This document shows, one piece after another, positions 35,484-44,495 of a stretch of 64,000 nt of DNA (position 1 is its first letter; every line of letters begins with the position of its first letter). The notes beneath the pieces were generated by a model. The model did not search any database. It was not told where the DNA came from and was given only the letters and a program-made list of their open reading frames with translations. The translations under genes were made by a program, and so were the position numbers. The stretch comes from Psychroflexus aestuariivivens (GTDB taxonomy: Bacteria; Bacteroidota; Bacteroidia; Flavobacteriales; Flavobacteriaceae), in contig NZ_RQVT01000034.1 in assembly GCF_004010055.1 (NCBI RefSeq), forward strand, positions 62,001 to 126,000. The letters run 5' to 3'.

Positions 35484-36686
35484 ATGAAGTTACTAGATAC
35501 AAAAGTTAAAAATGATGTTTTGCAATCGATGATGGATATTATAGACCGTCGTAGAGATGAAATCATCACCGAAAACAAAAAAGATCTTGAAGCTTTCAAT
35601 AGAGACGATCAAGCTTTATACGACAGATTAGTTGTTGACCAAAAAAAAGTTGATGGCATGATACAAGCCATCAAAGAAGTGAAAGAACAAGATGATCCGG
35701 TCGGCAACACTATTTCTGAACGAACTTTAGATACTGGTTTAAAAATTGTCAACAAAACCGATCCTTTCGGCACAATTATGATTATTTATGAATCTAGGCC
35801 AGACGTAACTATTGAAGCCGCAGTTTTAGCTTTTAAAGCAAATAATAAAATATTTCTGAAAGGCGGTAAAGAAGCCAACAACAGCAATATTATTTTAGAA
35901 GAATGCTGGCATCAAGCACTTGAAGAAAATAATCTTTCTAAAAATTGGATTACTCTACTTCATTTGAATCGTGAAGAAACCAGAGAGTTTTTGAGCAATC
36001 CACCAGAAAAAATGGATTTAATAGTACCACGTGGAGGTGAACGTTTGATTGATTTCGTCAAGAAAACAGCGAGTTGCGCCGTATTGATAAGTGGTCGCGG
36101 AAACAATTTCCTTTATGTAGCACCAGATGCTGATTGGGATATCGCTAAAAAAGTAATTATCAATGCTAAAACCGATAAAATTTCTGGTTGCAATGCTTTA
36201 GATAAAGTTCTTATTGATACCAATATGCCAGACTTTGATAATAGAGTTAAAGATTTAGCTGAAACTCTAGAAAATCAATACAAAGTTGAAATTTTAGTAG
36301 ATGGAAAAATAGAAACAGTTTTAACTCAAAATGCTAAAATACCATCAGAAGATACTTGGTATGAAGAATTTTTAGCTTTAAAAATTGTGATTTCTTCTAT
36401 AGATTCTTTCGACGATGCAGTTGAAAAAATCAACAAATATTCAGGCGGACACTCTTCTGTAATTATTACAAAAGATGACCAAAAGGCCTTAGATTTTATG
36501 CAACAAATCGATAGTGCGGCTGTATATCAAAACGCATCATCAAGATTTACAGATGGCGGACAGATGGGCGTTGGCGCAGAATTGGCCATTTCAACTGACA
36601 AATTACACCATAGAGGACCACTTGGACTAAAACAATTGGTTACTAACAAATATTATGTCTGGGGAGAAGGTCATATCAGAGAATAA
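35484..36686 (+). CDS. proA: Glutamate-5-semialdehyde dehydrogenase
   Basis: A 400-residue aldehyde-dehydrogenase-superfamily enzyme that reduces glutamyl 5-phosphate to the semialdehyde. Motifs: DPFGTIMIIYESRPDVTIEA, LKGGKEANNSN, DLIVPRGGERLIDFV and the catalytic cysteine region KTDKISGCNALDKVLI, then VYQNASSRFTDGGQMGVGAE. Slightly shorter than the E. coli protein but with all catalytic blocks. Last gene of the proCBA operon; a terminator follows. Confidence 0.95.
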   Translation: MKLLDTKVKNDVLQSMMDIIDRRRDEIITENKKDLEAFNRDDQALYDRLVVDQKKVDGMIQAIKEVKEQDDPVGNTISERTLDTGLKIVNKTDPFGTIMIIYESRPDVTIEAAVLAFKANNKIFLKGGKEANNSNIILEECWHQALEENNLSKNWITLLHLNREETREFLSNPPEKMDLIVPRGGERLIDFVKKTASCAVLISGRGNNFLYVAPDADWDIAKKVIINAKTDKISGCNALDKVLIDTNMPDFDNRVKDLAETLENQYKVEILVDGKIETVLTQNAKIPSEDTWYEEFLALKIVISSIDSFDDAVEKINKYSGGHSSVIITKDDQKALDFMQQIDSAAVYQNASSRFTDGGQMGVGAELAISTDKLHHRGPLGLKQLVTNKYYVWGEGHIRE

Positions 36687-36708
36687 TTCAATTTCAAAAT
36701 AAAATTCT

Positions 36709-36743
36709 AAATGCCTGTTTTACAATGTTAGAACAGGCATTTT
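36709..36743 (+). terminator. Intrinsic terminator after proA
   Basis: Arms AAATGCCTGTT and AACAGGCATTT around a 12-base loop, then T residues. Confidence 0.83.
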
Positions 36744-36851
36744 TCATTTCTAAAATAATTAAATTTAAAAATAAACTATCTTCTTGTAACATTTTCATCT
36801 AATCGAACGTAAAATAAGATGTAGATAAAAATTTAATCAGGATTTCATTAA

Positions 36852-37715
36852 ATGAGACAATTAAAAATCACCAAGCAAGTCACTAATAGAGAGACTGCAT
36901 CCTTAGACAAGTATTTACAAGAAATTGGAAAAGTCGACTTAATCACTGCGGAGGAGGAAGTTGAACTGGCTCAACGAATTAAAGCTGGCGACGATCGTGC
37001 TTTAGAAAAATTGACCAAAGCCAATTTGAGATTTGTTGTATCTGTGTCTAAACAATATCAAAATCAAGGATTAACCCTTCCTGATTTGATTAACGAAGGA
37101 AACTTAGGCCTTATCAAAGCGGCTAAACGTTTTGACGAGACTAGAGGGTTTAAATTCATTTCTTATGCAGTTTGGTGGATTAGACAATCTATTCTTTCAG
37201 CTTTAGCAGAACAATCTCGTGTAGTAAGATTGCCACTAAACAAAATTGGTTCGATCAACAAAATCAATAAAACTTTTGCAATTCTTGAACAGCGTCACCA
37301 AAGACCTCCAAGTCCAGAAGAAATTGCTAAAGAGTTAGAAATGACTGTGAATGATGTGAAAGAATCTTTGAAAAATTCAGGCAGACATTTATCAATGGAC
37401 GCACCGCTTATCGAAGGCGAAGATTCTAATTTATACGATGTATTGAAGTTTGGTGAATCTCCAAATCCTGAAAACGATTTGCTTCATGAATCGCTTCAAA
37501 CTGAAATAGAACGTGCTCTAGAAACGCTCACGGCTAGAGAAGCTGACGTTATAAGACTTTATTTTGGATTGGGGAATCAACAGCCTATGACTTTAGAAGA
37601 AATTGGAGAGACTTTTGGGTTAACCAGAGAACGTGTCAGACAAATTAAGGAAAAAGGTGTGAGAAGATTGAAACACACCTCTAGAAGTACGATTTTAAAA
37701 ACTTACCTCGGTTAG
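36852..37715 (+). CDS. rpoD: Primary RNA polymerase sigma factor, RpoD/SigA family, short Bacteroidota form
   Basis: A 287-residue sigma-70 protein. It starts at region 1.2 ([20 protein letters not shown], typical of the phylum) and so lacks region 1.1 and the long non-conserved insert of E. coli RpoD. Regions 2.1-2.4 contain [37 protein letters not shown] and [20 protein letters not shown]. Region 3 follows and region 4.2 ends the protein with [20 protein letters not shown]. It directs polymerase to TTG/TAnnTTTG promoters, many examples of which are visible in this window. It has its own terminator; the 165-base upstream gap shows no clear promoter. Confidence 0.96.
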   Translation: MRQLKITKQVTNRETASLDKYLQEIGKVDLITAEEEVELAQRIKAGDDRALEKLTKANLRFVVSVSKQYQNQGLTLPDLINEGNLGLIKAAKRFDETRGFKFISYAVWWIRQSILSALAEQSRVVRLPLNKIGSINKINKTFAILEQRHQRPPSPEEIAKELEMTVNDVKESLKNSGRHLSMDAPLIEGEDSNLYDVLKFGESPNPENDLLHESLQTEIERALETLTAREADVIRLYFGLGNQQPMTLEEIGETFGLTRERVRQIKEKGVRRLKHTSRSTILKTYLG

Positions 37716-37740
37716 TTTATATTTCAAAATTTATAATACA

Positions 37741-37771
37741 AAAGCCAGCAATTTAAAATTGCTGGCTTTTT
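37741..37771 (+). terminator. Intrinsic terminator after rpoD
   Basis: Arms AAAGCCAGCAATTT and AAATTGCTGGCTTT, almost no loop, followed by T residues. Confidence 0.88.
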
Positions 37772-37893
37772 GCTTTAATGAAAAAATAAATCGAATAATA
37801 ATACTAAATTTAATCAATCGTGAAATTCTAAAATCTGAAAATTTATAACGGATTTCAGGGATGTATTTAATCAAATTTAGATTTTTAGCAAAC

Positions 37894-37923
37894 AAAAAAA
37901 CCGCCAATAATGACGGTTTTTAT
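37894..37923 (-). terminator. Probable terminator of typA
   Basis: Arms AAAAACCG and CGGTTTTT with a ten-base loop lie 20 bases past the typA stop. On the minus strand the A-run reads as a T-run. The stem is only 8 bp. Confidence 0.65.
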
Positions 37924-37942
37924 TTGATAATCATATTAATGA

Positions 37943-39739
37943 TTAAATAATCTTATATCGTTTTCTGTCTACCTCTTTCAAGTAAATCTTTCTAATTCTT
38001 AAGTGTTTTGGAGTAACTTCAACATATTCATCTTTCTGAATATATTCCAATGCTTCTTCTAAAGAAAACTTCTTAGCTGGAACAATTTTAGCTTTATCAT
38101 CCGCACCTGAAGACCTTACATTCGATAGTTTTTTGGTTTTCGTGATATTTACTGTCATATCATCAGATCTAGAGTTTTCACCAATAACTTGACCTTCGTA
38201 AATTTCTTCACCTGGATCTACAAAAAACTTTCCTCTATCCTGAAGTTTATCGATAGAATATGGAATTGCTTTTCCTTTTTCCATAGAAACTAAAGAACCG
38301 TTTTGACGCTGTGGAATATCACCTTTTAAAGGTTGGAATTCTTTGAAACGGTGCGCCATAATTGCTTCACCAGCAGTTGCTGTCATCAGTTGGTTTCTCA
38401 AGCCAATAATACCACGAGAAGGAATTAAAAACTGAATAACCATACGATTTCCACGACCTTCCATGCTCAGCATTTCTCCTTTTCTCATAGTAACCATTTC
38501 TACAGCTTTACCAGAAATATCTTCTGGCAAATCAATGGTCAATTCTTCAATTGGTTCACACTTTACACCGTCAATTTCCTTAACAATAACCTGTGGCTGG
38601 CCAATTTGAAGCTCATAACCTTCTCGTCTCATGGTTTCAATAAGCACAGACAAGTGCATAACACCACGTCCATAAACATTGAATTTATCTGCTGAGTCAG
38701 TTTCTTCAACTCTTAAAGCTAAGTTTTTTTCTAACTCTTTTGTTAGTCGGTCTTTGATGTGTCTAGAAGTTACAAATTTTCCATCTTTTCCAAAGAAAGG
38801 TGAATCGTTGATCGTAAACAACATACTCATTGTTGGCTCATCAATCGTAATTGATTTCAAAGCTTCTGGTTCTTCGATATCAGCAACAGTATCACCAATT
38901 TCAAAACCATCTAAACCAACAATAGCACAAATATCACCAGCTTGAATCTCTTCAACTCTACGTCTTCCAACACCTTCAAAAGTGTGAAGTTCCTTGATAC
39001 GAGTTTTAGTAATAGAGCCATCACGTTTCACTAGAGAAACAGGCATATTTTCCTTCAATATTCCTCTATGCAAACGTCCAATAGCAATTCTACCAGTATA
39101 AGAAGAGAAGTCTAAAGAAGTAATTAACATTTGTGTGTTTCCATCTTTTACTTCAGGAGAATCAATATGTTCTATAACCATATCAAGCAAAGGCTCAATA
39201 TTATCAGTCTTTTTGTCTGGACTTTCACTCATCCAGTTATTCAAAGCTGAACCATAAACAGAAGGAAAATCTAATTGCCACTCCTCTGCTCCAAGTTCAA
39301 ACATCAAGTCGAAAACTTTTTCGTGAACTTCTTCTGGAGTACAGTTTGGTTTGTCAACTTTGTTGATAACCACGCATGGTTTTAAGCCTAAATCAATGGC
39401 TTTTTGTAAAACAAAACGGGTTTGAGGCATTGGTCCTTCAAAGGCGTCTACCAAAAGTAAAACACCGTCTGCCATGTTGAGAACACGCTCAACTTCTCCA
39501 CCGAAATCGGCGTGACCAGGCGTGTCTATAATATTGATTTTAGTGTCTTTATAAACAACAGACACGTTTTTGGATACAATGGTAATTCCTCGCTCACGCT
39601 CCAAATCGTTGTTATCCAGGATAAGCTCTCCTGTCGATTCGTTGTCGCGAAACAGTTTACAGTAATGCATAATTTTGTCAACCAAAGTTGTCTTGCCGTG
39701 GTCAACGTGAGCGATAATCGCAATGTTCTTGATATTCAT
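37943..39739 (-). CDS. typA: Translational GTPase TypA/BipA
   Basis: A 598-residue ribosome-associated GTPase of the EF-G superfamily, used in ribosome assembly and stress adaptation. The G motifs are AHVDHGKTTLVDKIM (G1), RERGITI (G2), DTPGHADFGGEVERVL (G3) and NKVDKPNC (G4). The C-terminal domain shows the TypA-specific FLIPSRGIIGLRNQLMTATA and GEAIMAHRF. Full length. A minus-strand -7 box TACCTTTG at 39770-39763 lies 23 bases before the ATG. It stands alone. Confidence 0.97.
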   Translation of the reverse strand: MNIKNIAIIAHVDHGKTTLVDKIMHYCKLFRDNESTGELILDNNDLERERGITIVSKNVSVVYKDTKINIIDTPGHADFGGEVERVLNMADGVLLLVDAFEGPMPQTRFVLQKAIDLGLKPCVVINKVDKPNCTPEEVHEKVFDLMFELGAEEWQLDFPSVYGSALNNWMSESPDKKTDNIEPLLDMVIEHIDSPEVKDGNTQMLITSLDFSSYTGRIAIGRLHRGILKENMPVSLVKRDGSITKTRIKELHTFEGVGRRRVEEIQAGDICAIVGLDGFEIGDTVADIEEPEALKSITIDEPTMSMLFTINDSPFFGKDGKFVTSRHIKDRLTKELEKNLALRVEETDSADKFNVYGRGVMHLSVLIETMRREGYELQIGQPQVIVKEIDGVKCEPIEELTIDLPEDISGKAVEMVTMRKGEMLSMEGRGNRMVIQFLIPSRGIIGLRNQLMTATAGEAIMAHRFKEFQPLKGDIPQRQNGSLVSMEKGKAIPYSIDKLQDRGKFFVDPGEEIYEGQVIGENSRSDDMTVNITKTKKLSNVRSSGADDKAKIVPAKKFSLEEALEYIQKDEYVEVTPKHLRIRKIYLKEVDRKRYKII

Positions 39740-40047
39740 AAAAAGGCGTAATTTTAAGTCGGCAAAGGTAGGATTTAAATTTGTTATATGATTAATTAAA
39801 TATTAAATTTTAATTAATTGATTTTCAATATTTTAAAATGTTTAAAGCGCTGAAATCAATTTATCAATGCCATGATAAGATCAAATTTGATTTTAAAAAA
39901 GAAAAAAAGATTCAAACTATTGATTTTGAAATTATTATCATTTGATAATTTTCAAATCAAAGATTGTTTTCAAAATATATTGAATAAATTCAAATAAATT
40001 ATTTTCACTTGAAGCCATTTGATGTTTTAAAATACAGCAATTATAAA
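39740..40047. other. 308-base AT-rich intergenic region
   Basis: No gene is seen. It holds the typA -7 box (39763-39770, minus strand), a 12-base palindrome ATCAAATTTGAT at 39880-39891 and an imperfect inverted repeat at 39921-39959 (TGATTTTGAAATTATTATCA against TGATAATTTTCAAATCA). The repeat could fold at the end of the DUF6029 transcript, which enters from the right. It has no clear T-run, so its role is uncertain. Confidence 0.4.
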
Positions 40048-41751
40048 CTAGAAAGAGGTGTTGAAAGCCAAAGTTAAACCAGAGCTTTCTGGAACAAATC
40101 TACACACGCCACCTACGCAAACTAACCCACCACGCTGGCGACCATAATTAATCGAAATACGGCTTGAGCCTTTTCGGTATGCGCCACCAAAATTATAGTA
40201 ATGCACTTGTCTGTCTGGATCATCGTTGCCATAGTTCCAAATATCCCAAACATAAAAAGATAATTTTTCATTTAGGTTATATTCAACGACAGCACCAGCC
40301 CAGTCTTTACGATCTGCAGTTGCCCACATTTTTTCTAACTCCACCCGTAAAGATTTCGTTTTGGTAAAGTTGTAAGTAGCCTCTGTAGTAAAGATATTTG
40401 ACTTTACTAACTTTCCACCTCCAAGAAATCGCTGATTATAGTATTGATTGATATAATTGAAGCCTAAATGCCATGTTTCATCTATTTTTTTTCTAATAGA
40501 CAAATTATAATCTGAGAAATATTTGGTTCCGCGTCCAAAAAAATCTGTATCATAATCTGGAGGATTGAAAGTATATTGTCCTGGTAAATTATACCAGCTT
40601 GATAAATTTACCGAAATATTTGTTCCGTACTTTCCTCCTAAAGCTGTTCCCTCTTTAAAATTATAAAAGAAATCGATTTGTCCACCAGTTTCTCCTGCTT
40701 TCATTATGGCTAAATCTTCAAACAAAACTGCGTTCTGCGCCTGATAAACATAAATATTAGCCAACAATGAATGGTGTTGTTTTGTTAATGCTGGTGTAAA
40801 ATTGATAACCTTGTCTAAATAATCAACGCTGGTTAAGATTTCACCTTCATTAGTAGTGTAAACTGAAGGTTCTCGTTCCGAGTAAAAACTCATGTTTTCA
40901 ATTCTACGTAAGGAAACATCTAAACCCAATCCTGATTTTGAATATCCAAAATTCAATCGTACAGCACTACCCGGTTTTGCAAAATCTTCACTCAACTGAT
41001 TTTGAACATTCAGCAAACCGTCCTTAGTTTTATAATTGACTTCTGTATTGACATAGAAAGAATTGTACAAATAGTCAACTCTGGCAGAAAATGCATTGGT
41101 AAGTTCGTCGTAATTATCAGTTTCAAAAGGGAGTTCTTCGTAGCGGCCAACATAACTAAATCCTAATGAAAGGTCTTGATTTTTTTCATATAAATTTAGC
41201 GTTTCGCCTAATAAAAATTCTGCATTGAAGCCGTAAATATCACCATCGGATACGCCAAAACCCGATCGTTGGCGACCATAAAGTAGAGTCAATTCTGTGT
41301 TGTAAGTTGGTGAATATTGAACTCTGGCACCACGTAAAGCTGTGTTAATTCCTAAAGCACGGTCTTCCCAAGCTCTAAGAATCATCCCACTACCAAATTG
41401 CTCGTAGAAATGACCTAAAGTTACATCCCATTTTTCAGATTTATAATTCAGGTAGTAGATACCAAAATCTGTACCGTCAAACTTAGGATTGTAATTCAGT
41501 AAGGCATTTTCTTCGTAAGATTCAACTTGAATTCCTGCGGTAAATTCTTCTAAACTATAATTTACATATAAATAATTGTTAGATCGAAAAGGTTGATTTG
41601 GCTGTTCAACACCCAAACCTTCATCCTCCATATAATATTGCATATTTGATTCTAAGCCTCCAAATACTCTACCCCAATCGGTTTTTTCTTCTTCCTCTTG
41701 TGCGAATATGACCGAACTAAAAAGTAAGATCAAAAATAGAAAATACTTCAT
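40048..41751 (-). CDS. DUF6029 family outer-membrane-type protein
   Basis: A 567-residue exported protein: a signal peptide (FSSVIFAQ) and an acidic EEEEK start, followed by repeated amphipathic strands rich in tyrosine and asparagine, as in outer-membrane barrels or porin-like proteins. Landmarks include GHFYEQFGSGMILRAWEDRA and the C-terminal LTLAFNTSF ending in phenylalanine. I recognise it as DUF6029, of unknown function. It begins three bases after the stop of a TlpA-type thioredoxin, so the two form an operon. Its place beside TlpA and Omp28-like genes suggests a link to periplasmic thiol chemistry. Confidence 0.82.
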   Translation of the reverse strand: MKYFLFLILLFSSVIFAQEEEEKTDWGRVFGGLESNMQYYMEDEGLGVEQPNQPFRSNNYLYVNYSLEEFTAGIQVESYEENALLNYNPKFDGTDFGIYYLNYKSEKWDVTLGHFYEQFGSGMILRAWEDRALGINTALRGARVQYSPTYNTELTLLYGRQRSGFGVSDGDIYGFNAEFLLGETLNLYEKNQDLSLGFSYVGRYEELPFETDNYDELTNAFSARVDYLYNSFYVNTEVNYKTKDGLLNVQNQLSEDFAKPGSAVRLNFGYSKSGLGLDVSLRRIENMSFYSEREPSVYTTNEGEILTSVDYLDKVINFTPALTKQHHSLLANIYVYQAQNAVLFEDLAIMKAGETGGQIDFFYNFKEGTALGGKYGTNISVNLSSWYNLPGQYTFNPPDYDTDFFGRGTKYFSDYNLSIRKKIDETWHLGFNYINQYYNQRFLGGGKLVKSNIFTTEATYNFTKTKSLRVELEKMWATADRKDWAGAVVEYNLNEKLSFYVWDIWNYGNDDPDRQVHYYNFGGAYRKGSSRISINYGRQRGGLVCVGGVCRFVPESSGLTLAFNTSF

Positions 41752-41754
41752 ATA

Positions 41755-42231
41755 TTATAATTCCTTAAGCGATTCAAAGAGTTCGCTTTCAGCACCTTGA
41801 CTATAGCCATTGACAATAAATTCAATTTTTTGATTTTTAACAACTACGGTGTAAGGAATATTTACAATAGATAAAGCACGTTTTAAATTTTGATTGTCAT
41901 CTACTAAAACTTCATATGGCCAGTCTCGACCATTTAGCATCGGTCGTATTCTACGTTGAGTTCTTGCATCATCTATAGAAACTGCGATCAACTCCATATT
42001 TAACTCTTTAGTCCATTCCAAGTAATTTTCGCTTATAGCTTCCAATTCGCGGATGCAAGGTGCGCACCAAGTAGCCCAAAAGGAAAACACATAAATTTTA
42101 TCTTTTTCATTGTATTCTTTATAAACATTTACAGGTTTATTCTTTAATGTTTTGATTGTAATATTTGGAAGTTCCTCTTGAGCAGAAAGCATTAAAGTTC
42201 CTAGAAAAAAAAGTAATAAAAGTGTACGCAT
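41755..42231 (-). CDS. TlpA-family periplasmic disulfide reductase
   Basis: A 158-residue thioredoxin-fold protein with an N-terminal signal peptide (LGTLMLSAQ). The redox centre is FWATWCAPCIREL, and the cis-proline lies in NIPYTVVV. The short form has almost only the thioredoxin domain. It should reduce or transfer disulfides in the periplasm. It has its own full promoter and leads the two-gene operon with DUF6029. It is divergent from a larger secreted thioredoxin-fold protein that begins at 42356. Confidence 0.9.
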   Translation of the reverse strand: MRTLLLLFFLGTLMLSAQEELPNITIKTLKNKPVNVYKEYNEKDKIYVFSFWATWCAPCIRELEAISENYLEWTKELNMELIAVSIDDARTQRRIRPMLNGRDWPYEVLVDDNQNLKRALSIVNIPYTVVVKNQKIEFIVNGYSQGAESELFESLKEL

Positions 42232-42270
42232 TGTCTATTATTTAAAAGTTTGGTTTGATTTATTTGTGAA

Positions 42271-42302
42271 CAAATTTAAGATAAAAAAATAATTATTAAC
42301 AA
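42271..42302 (-). promoter_or_regulatory. Promoter of the TlpA-DUF6029 operon
   Basis: On the minus strand TTG at 42302-42300 and TAAATTTG at 42278-42271 are separated by 21 bases. The ATG is at 42231. A second -7 box, TATATTTG at 42328-42335 on the plus strand, serves the divergent gene, so the 124-base gap carries divergent signals. Confidence 0.62.
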
Positions 42303-42355
42303 TTCTATAATAAAAAATAATTTTCTTTATATTTGGAATCACAAAAAAAATAATT

Positions 42356-43807
42356 ATGAAACAAAAACTACTATTATTTGCATTACTTTTTGGCGGTTTT
42401 TTTGTAAACGCGCAAATTGCTGACGGATCTGTAGCTCCTGATTTTACAGCCACTGACATCAACGGTAATTCCCATACTTTGTCGAGTTATCTAGCAGATG
42501 GAAAAACAGTTATTCTTAATGTTTCTGCTACATGGTGCGGACCTTGTTGGAACTACAAGCAAACTGGCGCACTAAAAGACATCCATTATTCTTATGGATC
42601 TGAAGGATCTGATGAAGTAGTTATACTTTATATTGAAGGTGATGCTTCTACTGGCTTAGCTGAACTTAATGGCACTGGAAATACAGTAGGTAATTGGGTA
42701 GAAAGTACACCGTTTCCGATTATTGATAATGCTACAATAGCAAATCAATACCAAATCAATTACTTCCCAACAGTTTATAGAATTTGTCCAGACGGATTGG
42801 TATACGAAATGGGGCAATTGTCAAATTCTAATATAGAAAATCATATCAATGCAAATTGTTCAGGAACATTAGCTGGCGTTCAGAATCATGCTTCAATCGA
42901 AACTGACGAGGTTTCTTTATGTGATGACAATACAAATGCAGACATCAACTTAAACATTAGAAACTACGGAGAAAACGCTATTACTTCAATTACTTTTGAA
43001 TTGGATAATGGCTCTTCTGCTACACAAATTACTGAATCAGTAAACATTGGAAAATGGCAGGATGCTTCAATAACTGTAAGTTCTCTTATTGATTCTAACA
43101 ATAATTATGAAGTCAGCATTCTTAATGTCAATGGAAATGCGGCTAATAATTCTTCAATTTCAACTTCAGATGTAGAAGTCAGTGCTTCAAGTCAAGTTTT
43201 AAATGATATTGAAGTTCACATTTTAACTGACAACTATCCTGGAGAGATTTCTTGGAATCTAAGAGATGAAAGTGATCAAATAGTAGCTTCTGGCGGTCCG
43301 TATCAAGCGGGAACAGATGACCAATGGGGCGGCGGCGGTCCTGATGCCAATACTACAAAAGTACACCAAGTTACTTTAGCTGAATCTATAGAGTGTTATA
43401 GCTTAGAACTTTTGGACTCGTTTGGTGACGGTTGGAGTATCAGCAGCACACCTAATGGTGCTCAAATTCATTTCGATAACGAGGTTAAATACGAAAAAAT
43501 TGTTGGAAACTTTGGATCATCATTACTTTTAAGCAAAGTTATTAAGCAAGTTGATGAACTCAGCACAACAGAAAACAATCTAGTAGAATTCAGTTTATAT
43601 CCAAATCCTGCTAAAGATGTAGTCAACTTTAAAGCACAAGATCAGTTTGATATCGAAATTTTCAATATTGAAGGTAAAAGAGTTTTTGTTTCAAAAGCAA
43701 TGGAAGCAAATTCTCAAATTAACCTTAGTGATTTATCAAAAGGTTTATATTTGGTGAAAATTACAAGTAACAATCTCACACAAACTGAAAAATTAATATT
43801 AAATTAA
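42356..43807 (+). CDS. Secreted thioredoxin-fold protein with type IX sorting domain
   Basis: A 483-residue extracellular protein. The signal peptide ends GGFFVNAQ. Residues about 20-170 are a TlpA-like thioredoxin domain with LNVSATWCGPCWNYKQTGAL and the cis-proline in NYFPTVYR. A middle region (about 180-390) is a beta-rich adhesion- or immunoglobulin-like stretch. The last 75 residues form a type A sorting domain: VEFSLYPNPAKDVVNFKA, FDIEIFNIEGKRV and SDLSKGLYLVKI. It should thus be exported across the outer membrane by the type IX system, of which PorT is encoded in this window. It may be followed by the two lipoproteins downstream. Confidence 0.9.
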   Translation: MKQKLLLFALLFGGFFVNAQIADGSVAPDFTATDINGNSHTLSSYLADGKTVILNVSATWCGPCWNYKQTGALKDIHYSYGSEGSDEVVILYIEGDASTGLAELNGTGNTVGNWVESTPFPIIDNATIANQYQINYFPTVYRICPDGLVYEMGQLSNSNIENHINANCSGTLAGVQNHASIETDEVSLCDDNTNADINLNIRNYGENAITSITFELDNGSSATQITESVNIGKWQDASITVSSLIDSNNNYEVSILNVNGNAANNSSISTSDVEVSASSQVLNDIEVHILTDNYPGEISWNLRDESDQIVASGGPYQAGTDDQWGGGGPDANTTKVHQVTLAESIECYSLELLDSFGDGWSISSTPNGAQIHFDNEVKYEKIVGNFGSSLLLSKVIKQVDELSTTENNLVEFSLYPNPAKDVVNFKAQDQFDIEIFNIEGKRVFVSKAMEANSQINLSDLSKGLYLVKITSNNLTQTEKLILN

Positions 43808-43812
43808 AAAAA

Positions 43813-44358
43813 ATGAATAGAATTAAATCAAATCTTTTACTTTTTGCAGTATTATTCACAATTAATCTAGCATTCATTTCATGCAGTAGCGACGATGATA
43901 GTTCAGGAAATTCTTCAGATGAACAAAGAATGCTTAATGTAGAAAAAGCTGATGGTACTTTATTTACTGATGGTGAAGTTGTTACCTTCAATACTATCGG
44001 AGCAGGTGATGATCGCAATGATGGAGCAAAATTGAAATACTACTTAAAAAATGAAGGCAATGAAGATATAAATGTTAAAATAGAAGTTTCAGAAATTCGT
44101 GGAACAGACGGTTCACTTTTCACTTTCTGCGTACAACCACTTTGTATTTTCGAAGTCACGGAAGGGCAATCTTACCCTCCAAATGGTACCGTAATCACCC
44201 CAGGCGAATACAACAGTCAGGACGATTACTTTATTAATAATGATGCAGGTGAAGAAAATACGACAGCTATCGAGTATGATATGCGTTTCTATGTAGAAGA
44301 TGAAAATGGAAATCAAACTGACGAATTAACCATTACTTACAGATACCAACCTGAGTAA
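43813..44358 (+). CDS. Small lipoprotein of unknown function
   Basis: A 181-residue lipoprotein: the signal ends TINLAFISCSSDDDSSG, with the acidic run after the cysteine typical of surface-exposed Bacteroidota lipoproteins. The mature part is a single beta-sandwich-like domain (GAKLKYYLKNEGNEDINVKI, EITRYQPE-like end) with two cysteines in FTFCVQPLCIF that may form a disulfide. No named family recognised. It starts five bases after the secreted thioredoxin's stop, so it is probably cotranscribed with it. A strong hairpin lies between it and the next lipoprotein. Confidence 0.78.
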   Translation: MNRIKSNLLLFAVLFTINLAFISCSSDDDSSGNSSDEQRMLNVEKADGTLFTDGEVVTFNTIGAGDDRNDGAKLKYYLKNEGNEDINVKIEVSEIRGTDGSLFTFCVQPLCIFEVTEGQSYPPNGTVITPGEYNSQDDYFINNDAGEENTTAIEYDMRFYVEDENGNQTDELTITYRYQPE

Positions 44359-44441
44359 ATAAAGGTGTTTTCAATTTGAATTGAAGAGAGTATAAAATCT
44401 TTCTTAATCTATGTCAACCTTATCAGTATTAAGTTAATTAC

Positions 44442-44476
44442 CTAAAATCTTCGAAACAATGTTTCGAAGATTTTAG
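44442..44476. other. Perfect 16-bp hairpin with 3-base loop
   Basis: CTAAAATCTTCGAAAC (44442-44457), loop AAT, then its exact complement (44461-44476). The next bases are TATAAAAAAG, not a T-run, so a standard terminator is not obvious; TTTTAG is within the stem. It lies 20 bases before the ATG of the Omp28-like gene. Confidence 0.8.
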
Positions 44477-44495
44477 TATAAAAAAGTCGCAAGAA

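Noticed and set aside
39740-40047. Non-coding RNA gene in the AT-rich gap
   Set aside because: The palindromes are short or imperfect, and no defined promoter-terminator unit for a small RNA was found; only the typA -7 box is clear.
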